Of a stretch of DNA of 64,000 nucleotides, positions 57,911-64,000 are shown one piece after another. The notes beneath the pieces were generated by a model. The model made no database searches. It was not told the DNA's origin and saw only the letters and a program-made list of their open reading frames with translations. The translations under genes and the position numbers were made by a program. Positions within the stretch are counted from its first letter, which is position 1, and every line of letters starts with the position of its first letter. This DNA is from Nocardioides pinisoli (GTDB taxonomy: Bacteria; Actinomycetota; Actinomycetes; Propionibacteriales; Nocardioidaceae), in assembly GCF_024199985.1 (NCBI RefSeq), contig NZ_JANARS010000004.1:1-64000 (forward strand), read 5' to 3'.

Positions 57911-58651
57911 GTGCCCAGCCCCATCTCTCTGACGTCCGGCGACGGCGTCGCCCGCCTCGCGTGGGAGGGCGAGGTCAGCACCGACGAGCTGCGCCGCGAG
58001 GTCGCCGCGGCCCTGGCCGCGCACAGCCGCGTCGAGGTCCACGTGGACGCCGATGACGCCGCCGCCCAGCGTGCCGCCACGTGGGCGGGACTGCACCGCG
58101 AGGGCGTACGACGCGAGCTCGGCGCGGACGGCGGGCCGGCCCACCGGGTGGTCTACGCACGCCTGGTGACCGACGCCCCTGTCCAGGAGCCGGGCGGCTT
58201 CCGCTCCCTCCTGAACTCCTTCCTCCCTCGCAAGCGCGCCATCTCGCAGATGCTCGTGCGCGACCCCGAGGGCCGGGTGCTGCTGTGCCAGCTGACCTAC
58301 AAGCGCGACTGGGACCTCCCCGGCGGCGTGGTCGAGGTCGGCGAGTCGCCGCGCCTGGCGGTGCAGCGCGAGGTCGAGGAGGAGCTCGGGCTCGCGATCG
58401 AGCCCGGCGCGCTCGTCCTGACCGACTGGCTCCCAGCGTGGGGTGGCTGGGACGACGCCGTGTGCCTGGTCTTCGACGGGGGCACGCACGGACCGGAGGT
58501 GCTGGCCGGCGTGGTCATGCAGGAGCGGGAGATCCGCGACGTCCGCTTCTGCACGCTGCAGGAGGTCGAGGAGCTGGCCGCCGACTTCACCTCCCGGAGG
58601 GTGCGCGCCGCGGTCGAGGGCGATCAGCCGTATACGGAGTCCGGTCGCTGA
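57911..58651 (+). CDS. Nudix hydrolase with an extra N-terminal domain
   Basis: The 246-residue protein has a complete Nudix box at 139-161: G139-x5-E145-x7-R153-E154-V-E-E157-E158-L-G160-L. It should hydrolyse a nucleoside diphosphate-X compound; the substrate is unknown. Residues 1-95 look like part of a GNAT-like fold (W-A-G-L-H-R-E-G-V-R-R-E-L-G, then V-V-Y-A-R-L) without a complete acetyl-CoA site. GTG start 6 nt after TAGGGT, whose TAG is the stop of the upstream TetR frame. It ends 14 bp before ppdK. Confidence 0.9.
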   Translation: MPSPISLTSGDGVARLAWEGEVSTDELRREVAAALAAHSRVEVHVDADDAAAQRAATWAGLHREGVRRELGADGGPAHRVVYARLVTDAPVQEPGGFRSLLNSFLPRKRAISQMLVRDPEGRVLLCQLTYKRDWDLPGGVVEVGESPRLAVQREVEEELGLAIEPGALVLTDWLPAWGGWDDAVCLVFDGGTHGPEVLAGVVMQEREIRDVRFCTLQEVEELAADFTSRRVRAAVEGDQPYTESGR

Positions 58652-58665
58652 GGCAGGATGCCTTC

Positions 58666-61329
58666 ATGACCTGGGTGTACGACTTCGCAGAGGGAAGCAA
58701 GGACCAGAAGGACCTCCTGGGCGGCAAGGGCGCCAACCTGGCCGAGATGACCAACCTCGGCCTGCCTGTCCCACCCGGCTTCACCATCTCCACCGAGACG
58801 TGCCGTGCCTACCTCTCCGAGGGCGGCGAGCCCGAGGGCATGGCCGAGGAGGTCACCGACCACCTCGCGGCGCTCGAGGAGGCGATGGGCAAGAAGCTCG
58901 GCGACGCCGACGACCCCCTGCTGGTGTCGGTGCGCTCGGGCGCCAAGTTCTCCATGCCGGGCATGATGGAGACCGTCCTCAACGTCGGGCTCAACGACAC
59001 CTCGGTGGGCGGTCTCGCCGCCCGCAGCGAGTCCGACCGGTTCGCCCAGGACTCCTACCGCCGGCTCCTGCAGATGTTCGGGGGCACCGTGCTGAACGTC
59101 GACTCCGAGCTGTTCTCCGAGGCCCTCGACGAGGCCAAGCGGGCCAAGGGCACCGACTCCGACCTCGATCTCGACGCCGACGACCTGCGCGGGGTGGTGG
59201 AGTCGTTCAAGGCCATCATCAAGGAGCACACCGGACGCGACTTCCCGCAGGACCCGCGCGAGCAGCTGGACCTCGCCGTCCGTGCCGTCTTCGAGTCCTG
59301 GAACACCGACCGGGCCCGCCTCTACCGTCGCCAGGAGCGGATCCCGGAGGACCTCGGCACCGCGGTCAACGTCCAGGCGATGGTCTTCGGCAACTTCGGC
59401 ATGGACTCCGGCTCGGGCGTCGCCTTCACGCGTGACCCCGCCAGCGGTGAGCAGGGCGAGTACGGCGACTACCTCCAGAACGCGCAGGGCGAGGACGTCG
59501 TCGCCGGGATCCGCAACACGGTGTCGCTGGCCGACATGGCCGAGATCGACCGCACGTCCCACGACCACCTGATGGACATCATGAGGCGCCTCGAGCGGCA
59601 CTACCGCGACATGTGCGACATCGAGTTCACCGTCGAGCGCGGCAAGCTGTGGATGCTGCAGACCCGCGTCGGCAAGCGCACGCCCGAGGCGGCGTTCCGC
59701 ATCGCCGTCCACATGGTCGACGAGGGACTGATCCAGATGGACGAGGCGGTGCTTCGCGTGACCGGCGACCAGCTCGCCCTCCTGATGTTCCCGCGCTTCG
59801 ACGAGACGGCCGACCGCGTCCTCCTGGCCACGGGCATGAACGCCTCCCCCGGCGCGGCCGTCGGCAAGGCCGTCTTCGACTCCGACACCGCCGTGGAGTG
59901 GGCCGAGCGCGGCGAGGACGTCATCCTGGTCCGCAAGGAGACCAACCCCGACGACCTGCGCGGCATGGTCGCCGCCCGCGGGATCCTCACCAGTCGCGGC
60001 GGCAAGACCTCCCACGCGGCGGTCGTCGCCCGCGGCATGGGACGTACGTGCGTGTGCGGAGCCGAGTCGCTCGACGTGGACACCAAGGCCAAGGAGTTCC
60101 GCGTCCGCAACGGCGAGACCGTCCGCGAGGGCGACGTCATCTCGATCGACGGCACCACCGGCGAGGTCTTCGCCGGCGCCGTGCCCGTCGCGGACTCGGT
60201 GGTCGTGCGCCACTTCGAGGGTGAGAAGCTCGACGACGACCTCGCCCACGCCGTCTCCCGGATCATGGCCCACGCCGACGGCGCCCGCCGGCTGCGGGTG
60301 CGCACCAACGCTGACACCCCCGACGACGCGGCCCGCGCTCGGCGCTTCGGCGCCCAGGGCATCGGGCTGTGCCGCACCGAGCACATGTTCCTCGGCGAGC
60401 GCCGCGAGCTCGTCGAGAAGCTGATCGTCGCGCAGGACGAGGAGGGCGTGGAGGCCGCGCTCGCCGAGCTGCTGCCGCTGCAGCGCCAGGACTTCACCGA
60501 GATCCTCGAGGCGATGGACGGCCTGCCGGTGACGATCCGCCTGCTCGACCCGCCGCTGCACGAGTTCCTGCCCGACCTGACGGAGCTGAGCGTGGAGGTG
60601 GCGCTCGCCGAGGAGCGCGGCGAGGTCGACGAGCGCGCCACGACGCTGCTGACCCACGTGCGGCGGCTGCACGAGCAGAACCCGATGCTCGGCCTGCGCG
60701 GGGTGCGCCTCGGCATCCAGATCCCGGGGCTCTTCCGGATGCAGGCACGCGCCATCGCCGAGGCGGCCGCGGACCGACAGCAGGTGCACGGTGCGCCCCG
60801 TCCAGAGATCATGGTGCCGCTCGTGGCCAGCGTGCGTGAGCTGGCGATCGTCCGCGCCGAGATCGACCGGGTGATCGCCGAGGTGCAGGAAGCCCGCGGC
60901 ATGAAGCTGGACATCGCGATCGGGACCATGATCGAGCTACCCCGCGCGGCCTTCCTTGCCGACCGGATCGCCAAGGCGGCGGACTTCTTCTCCTTCGGCA
61001 CCAACGACCTGACGCAGATGGCCTGGGGGTTCTCCCGCGACGACGTCGAGTCCGCGTTCTTCTCCCGCTACTTCGAGCACGGCATCTTCGACGTCTCGCC
61101 GTTCGAGTCGCTCGACCAGCTCGGCGTCGGCGGGATGGTCGAGATGGGCACCACGAAGGGCCGCGAGGTCAAGCCCGACCTCAAGGTCGGCGTGTGCGGC
61201 GAGCACGGCGGCGACCCGCTGTCGGTGCACTTCTTCGACACCGTCGGGCTCGACTACGTCTCGTGCTCCCCGTTCCGGGTTCCGGTAGCGCGGCTGGAGG
61301 CCGGCCGGTCGGTGCTCGAACGCCGCTGA
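58666..61329 (+). CDS. ppdK: pyruvate, phosphate dikinase
   Basis: PPDK interconverts pyruvate, ATP and Pi with phosphoenolpyruvate, AMP and PPi. The 887-residue protein has the ATP-grasp domain (G-G-K-G-A-N-L-A-E-M at 19-28), the swivelling phospho-His domain (G-G-K-T-S-H450-A-A-V-V-A-R-G-M-G) and the TIM-barrel PEP domain. C844 lies in V-G-V-C-G-E-H-G-G-D-P. Length and motifs are complete. CAGGAT ends 6 nt before the ATG, so it may have its own leaderless start as well as read-through from the Nudix gene. Confidence 0.97.
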   Translation: MTWVYDFAEGSKDQKDLLGGKGANLAEMTNLGLPVPPGFTISTETCRAYLSEGGEPEGMAEEVTDHLAALEEAMGKKLGDADDPLLVSVRSGAKFSMPGMMETVLNVGLNDTSVGGLAARSESDRFAQDSYRRLLQMFGGTVLNVDSELFSEALDEAKRAKGTDSDLDLDADDLRGVVESFKAIIKEHTGRDFPQDPREQLDLAVRAVFESWNTDRARLYRRQERIPEDLGTAVNVQAMVFGNFGMDSGSGVAFTRDPASGEQGEYGDYLQNAQGEDVVAGIRNTVSLADMAEIDRTSHDHLMDIMRRLERHYRDMCDIEFTVERGKLWMLQTRVGKRTPEAAFRIAVHMVDEGLIQMDEAVLRVTGDQLALLMFPRFDETADRVLLATGMNASPGAAVGKAVFDSDTAVEWAERGEDVILVRKETNPDDLRGMVAARGILTSRGGKTSHAAVVARGMGRTCVCGAESLDVDTKAKEFRVRNGETVREGDVISIDGTTGEVFAGAVPVADSVVVRHFEGEKLDDDLAHAVSRIMAHADGARRLRVRTNADTPDDAARARRFGAQGIGLCRTEHMFLGERRELVEKLIVAQDEEGVEAALAELLPLQRQDFTEILEAMDGLPVTIRLLDPPLHEFLPDLTELSVEVALAEERGEVDERATTLLTHVRRLHEQNPMLGLRGVRLGIQIPGLFRMQARAIAEAAADRQQVHGAPRPEIMVPLVASVRELAIVRAEIDRVIAEVQEARGMKLDIAIGTMIELPRAAFLADRIAKAADFFSFGTNDLTQMAWGFSRDDVESAFFSRYFEHGIFDVSPFESLDQLGVGGMVEMGTTKGREVKPDLKVGVCGEHGGDPLSVHFFDTVGLDYVSCSPFRVPVARLEAGRSVLERR

Positions 61330-61335
61330 CCCGGG

Positions 61336-62280
61336 TCAGAAGAGCGCTGACGCCAGGTCGCGGCGGCCCGCCAGCACGCGCGGGTCGTCGTTGCCCACGG
61401 CGGCGAAGAGGCCGAGGAGGTGGTCGCGCGCCTTCTCCCGGTCCTTGTCGGTGGTGCGGGCGACCAGGTTGACCAGGCGCGTGAAGGCGTCCTCGACGTG
61501 CCCGCCGAGCATGTCGAGGTCGGCGACGAGGGTCTGCGCGTCGACGTCGTCGGGGTTGTCCGCCGCCGCGGCCCGGGCGGCGCTGAGGTCGACCCCCTGC
61601 GTGCGCTGCATGACCTTCGCGATCGCGAGGCCACCGGCTGCCTCCACGTCGGCCGGGTTGGCGTCCACCAGCTTCTGGTACTCGGCGACAGCGGCGTCGA
61701 CGTCACCCGCGACGAGCGCGTCCTGGGCCGGCGCGTAGCGCGGGTCGACGACCTCCTCGTCGCCCTCGGCCGCGGGGGCGGCGCCGGCCCTGGGCTGGTG
61801 GCGACCGGTGATGCCCTGCGCGGTGAGCTGCTGGCCGACCTGGGTGAGGGCGGTGCGCAGCTCGTCGATGGGGAGCGGGTCCTGCAGCAGGGGCATGGGA
61901 CGTCCGTCGACCACGGCGACGACGAGCGGGATCGAGGGGATCTGCATCGCCTGGGCGATCTGGGGCACGGCGTCGATGTCGACGAGGCCGAGGAGGTAGC
62001 GGCCCTCGTGCTCCTCGACCACGGTCGCGAGGTCGTCGGCGAGCTGGCCGCTCTCGGGCATCCGGGTCCGGGAGTAGAACGCGAGGAGCACCGGAGCGGT
62101 CCTCGACTGCTCGAGCAGGCCCTGGAAGCCCTGCTCGTCGACCAGCACGCTGTAGGAGCGCGCGTCGGAGGGCGCGCCCGGTGCGGCCGGCCGGGAGGCG
62201 GGCGCGCCGGCCGGGGCGGGCGGCCGACCGAGACCGGAGAGGTCGATGGCACCTGGACGGCTGAAGGGCTGCTGCGTCAT
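61336..62280 (-). CDS. thioredoxin-fold/TPR protein (YbbN/CnoX-like), redox-inactive
   Basis: The 314-residue protein has a Pro/Ala-rich N-terminus, a thioredoxin fold (about 42-155: V-L-L-A-F-Y-S-R-T-R-M-P-E-S-G-Q, then V-D-I-D-A-V-P-Q-I-A-Q-A-M-Q-I-P-S-I-P) and a TPR-like helical region (175-314). The CxxC active site is replaced by S-R-T-R-M, so no disulfide chemistry is expected. E. coli YbbN/CnoX also lacks the standard site and acts as a chaperedoxin. TAGGAT ends 6 nt before the ATG. It is convergent with ppdK, with 6 bp between stops. Confidence 0.87.
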   Translation of the reverse strand: MTQQPFSRPGAIDLSGLGRPPAPAGAPASRPAAPGAPSDARSYSVLVDEQGFQGLLEQSRTAPVLLAFYSRTRMPESGQLADDLATVVEEHEGRYLLGLVDIDAVPQIAQAMQIPSIPLVVAVVDGRPMPLLQDPLPIDELRTALTQVGQQLTAQGITGRHQPRAGAAPAAEGDEEVVDPRYAPAQDALVAGDVDAAVAEYQKLVDANPADVEAAGGLAIAKVMQRTQGVDLSAARAAAADNPDDVDAQTLVADLDMLGGHVEDAFTRLVNLVARTTDKDREKARDHLLGLFAAVGNDDPRVLAGRRDLASALF

Positions 62281-62286
62281 GGCTCA

Positions 62287-62331
62287 ATCCTAGGGAGAGG
62301 AGCAACGTCCGGGAGCAGGGGTCGGTAGCCT
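62287..62331. promoter_or_regulatory. divergent leaderless -10 elements for the thioredoxin-fold and GtrA genes
   Basis: Minus strand TAGGAT (62287-62292) ends 6 nt before the ATG at 62280. Plus strand TAGCCT (62326-62331) ends 6 nt before the ATG at 62338. Confidence 0.55.
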
Positions 62332-62337
62332 CGATCC

Positions 62338-62913
62338 ATGGGATCCCGGGGAGCCGCCCTGACGACGCGCCACCGGCGCAACGTCGGTCTCCTCCTCCGC
62401 TTCGGCGTCGTGGGCGTCTCCGGGGTGCTGGTCAACCTGCTGACCCTCGTCGTGCTGCGCCGGTTCGGCCCGCACTTCGACGAGGCCGTCGTCGCCATCG
62501 GGTCCTCCGGGTTCAACCTGCGCTGGTACCACGTCTACTCGACGCTCGCCTTCCTGGTCGCGAACCTGTCCAACTTCCAGCTCAACCGCACGTGGACCTT
62601 CAAGAGCAACCTCGCCGCGCGCTGGTGGCGCGAGTACTGGCCATTCCTCGTGGTGGGCCTGGCCGGACAGGTGATCGGCCTGGCGCTGCTCACGCTCCTC
62701 ATGCACCCCGGTTCTCCCATCAGCCTGCCGAGCGACGTCTTCGACGACTCCTCGGGCCTCCGCAACCGGCTCTACTGGTCCCAGCTCATCGTGATCACCG
62801 TGGTGACGCCGCTGTCGTTCGTGCTCAACAAGCTCTGGACCTTTGCCGCCGTCCGCAGCGCCCGGCTGGGCCTCCTCGAGGAGGGACGCGGCGACGACGT
62901 GCACGTGCCGTGA
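62338..62913 (+). CDS. GtrA family membrane protein
   Basis: The 191-residue protein has four hydrophobic segments with L-R-F-G-V-V-G-V-S-G-V-L-V-N near 20-33 and A-N-L-S-N-F-Q-L-N-R-T-W-T-F near 75-88. L-S-F-V-L-N-K-L-W-T-F lies near 160-170, the GtrA signatures. GtrA proteins are thought to flip polyprenyl-linked sugars in cell-surface polysaccharide or arabinogalactan assembly. A hydrophilic loop (about 120-140) between the last two helices is longer than usual. Confidence 0.9.
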   Translation: MGSRGAALTTRHRRNVGLLLRFGVVGVSGVLVNLLTLVVLRRFGPHFDEAVVAIGSSGFNLRWYHVYSTLAFLVANLSNFQLNRTWTFKSNLAARWWREYWPFLVVGLAGQVIGLALLTLLMHPGSPISLPSDVFDDSSGLRNRLYWSQLIVITVVTPLSFVLNKLWTFAAVRSARLGLLEEGRGDDVHVP

Positions 62914-62987
62914 GGCACGTCGTCACCTGTCGTCGTGCCGCTACTGCGTGGTAGAACATGCCGGGGTTTCGAGGGGAGGACCACGCC

Positions 62988-63716
62988 ATGACGACTGCGG
63001 GGTCGTACGACTTCAACGGCTACCAGGTGCTCGTCGTCGGCGGCACGCGCGGCGCGGGGCACCGCATCGCGTCGGCCTTCGCCGCCTCCGGGGCGTCGGT
63101 CACCGTCACGGGCACGATGATGCTGCGCTCCCTCTACGACAGCGACCTGTCGGCCTTCGACTACGAGTCGGTCAACCTGGCCCGCCAGGACTCGATCGAC
63201 CACCTCGTCGGCACCGTCGGCCACCTCGACGTCCTCGTGCTGGCGGCGTCCTGCCACCTCCCCCACGGCCTCCCGCCCGGCGAGCAGGCGTTCATCGCCG
63301 GGGCCGCCCGGTCCGGGCTCCTCGGTCCGACGTTCCTGACCACCCGGCTCCGGCTCAAGCTCGGGCAGAGCCCCGCCCTGGGCGGTGGGTGCGTCGTCAA
63401 CACCGGCGCCGTGACCAGCTGGCTCCAGCTGTCCACCACGCCGGAGGCCGCCCAGCGCGAGCTCGTCGAGTCGACGGCGCGTGCCGGCCGCAACTGGGCC
63501 GGCCTGGGCGTGCGCGTCAACTCCGTCCTGCAGGAGGGCCGCTCCGTGCTGCCCCGTCAGTACGCCCCGAGCGCCCCCGTGGGCGGCAGCCGGGTCGCCG
63601 GCGGGACCATGGTCCGCTCCCAGCCCCGGGTGGGCGACGCCGTCACCGACGCCGCGCTCTTCCTCGCGAGCAGCGCGGCAGCCCGGATCACCGGGCAGAC
63701 CCTGCGGATCAGCTGA
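62988..63716 (+). CDS. SDR-like protein lacking the catalytic Ser-Tyr-Lys
   Basis: The 242-residue protein has the SDR Rossmann fold: V-L-V-V-G-G-T-R-G-A-G at 14-24, H-L-D-V-L-V-L-A-A near 79-87 and the FabG-like end I-T-G-Q-T-L-R-I-S. Where S...YxxxK should occur (about 139-156) the sequence is T-G-A-V-T-S-W-L-Q-L-S-T-T-P-E-A-A-Q, with no Tyr or Lys, and N-N-A-G is A-A-S-C. It is probably not a classical oxidoreductase; a binding or regulatory role is possible. GGGGAGGA 7 nt upstream favours ATG 62988 over 62958. Confidence 0.8.
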   Translation: MTTAGSYDFNGYQVLVVGGTRGAGHRIASAFAASGASVTVTGTMMLRSLYDSDLSAFDYESVNLARQDSIDHLVGTVGHLDVLVLAASCHLPHGLPPGEQAFIAGAARSGLLGPTFLTTRLRLKLGQSPALGGGCVVNTGAVTSWLQLSTTPEAAQRELVESTARAGRNWAGLGVRVNSVLQEGRSVLPRQYAPSAPVGGSRVAGGTMVRSQPRVGDAVTDAALFLASSAAARITGQTLRIS

Positions 63717-63787
63717 CCGTCGCGTCCAGCGCGCGCCCCATCTCGGGCAACATCGCCGAATCGCCCCGATCGGCGAGCGGACGAGGT

Positions 63788-63793
63788 TACATT
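63788..63793 (+). promoter_or_regulatory. candidate -10 for the gene starting at 63881
   Basis: TACATT is the only A/T-rich hexamer in the 164-bp gap after the SDR-like gene. It would give a leader of roughly 80 nt. No clear -35 or riboswitch consensus is visible. Confidence 0.3.
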
Positions 63794-63880
63794 TCACCCA
63801 CACGGAAGCAACACGGGATCCACAGCGTCCCTCGCCGTCTCGGGCCGGCGCTCCCTCGTCGCTCGGAAGGACGTGCTCCC

Positions 63881-64000
63881 TTGACCGCAGACCTGGTCTC
63901 CTCCCACCCGCTCGCCCGGGGCGTCTCCAGGGGCCGGCCCGGCTCCCGCCGGGGACGCGAGAAGCTCCTGGAGCAGTCGCCGGGGGCCGGTTCGCCGGTT
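63881..64000 (+). CDS. start of an unidentified gene (cut by window end)
   Basis: A TTG at 63881 opens a frame that stays open to the window end (40 codons: L-T-A-D-L-V-S-S-H-P-L-A-R-G-V-S-R-G-R-P). GGAAGG at 63865-63870 lies 10 nt upstream. The sequence is Arg/Gly/Ser-rich and hydrophilic, like the cytoplasmic lead-in of a longer protein. Too little is present to name it. Confidence 0.45.
   Translation, partial: MTADLVSSHPLARGVSRGRPGSRRGREKLLEQSPGAGSPV

Noticed and set aside
63717..63880. Possible riboswitch (for example c-di-AMP or c-di-GMP type) upstream of the last partial gene.
   Set aside because: None of the conserved cores of those classes could be matched by eye; only a weak -10 is reported.

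Overview
The window is G+C-rich bacterial chromosome with strong third-position G/C bias, GTG/TTG starts, many 4-nt stop/start overlaps and the actinobacterial GlgE (maltose-1-phosphate) route. Gene content and protein style suggest a member of the Nocardioidaceae, most likely a Nocardioides-like organism. This is inference from families and layout; no search was run. Most of the window is ordinary chromosomal backbone. I see no prophage, CRISPR array or biosynthetic gene cluster. The only mobile DNA is the tail of an IS481-type transposase at the left edge.

Layout. 1-9.1 kb: IS tail, AlkZ-like winged-helix protein, divergent AraC regulator and mycothiol-dependent-type enzyme, HutD-like protein, lepA, an EamA exporter, an acetyltransferase, two overlapping aminoglycoside-phosphotransferase-fold genes and rpsT. 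9.1-14.2 kb (minus): degV, comEA, comEC and holA. 14.3-16.9 kb: HTH protein and a secreted subtilase. 17-19.7 kb: leuS behind a leader that looks like an amino-acid attenuator (a 12-residue leaderless peptide with three Leu codons, then an intrinsic terminator). 19.7-27 kb: nucleotidyltransferase, DUF4870 protein, ArsR+MFS pair with a likely operator, SDR, ankyrin protein, a VOC-DUF6226 fusion, rocD and tRNA-Ala(GGC). 27-30.6 kb (minus): a tightly overlapping series of proA, small membrane protein, nadD, rsfS, histidine phosphatase and DUF4112 genes. 30.6-35.3 kb: secreted protein, etfBA and an enoyl-CoA hydratase.

35.4-54.1 kb is an alpha-glucan region. glgX lies alone. Regulators and small genes follow (including a MarR gene with a clear operator), then glgP on the minus strand with a palindromic operator. 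A 1289-residue fungalysin-type metalloprotease comes next, then the overlapping set glgE-treS-mak-glgB. Together these genes should interconvert trehalose, maltose, maltose-1-phosphate and branched alpha-glucan, and degrade the polymer through GlgP and GlgX. 54.1-57.0 kb holds a divergent pair of copper proteins: a secreted cupredoxin and a cupredoxin-multicopper oxidase fusion. 57.2-64 kb: a frameshifted TetR-like gene, a Nudix hydrolase, pyruvate phosphate dikinase, a thioredoxin-fold/TPR protein, a GtrA protein, an SDR-like protein lacking the catalytic triad and the start of one more gene.

A recurring signal is a -10 element of the form TANNNT ending 6-8 nt before the start codon, seen at about fifteen genes. 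It implies widespread leaderless transcripts. At three of these genes the TAG stop of the upstream reading frame is also the first half of the -10.
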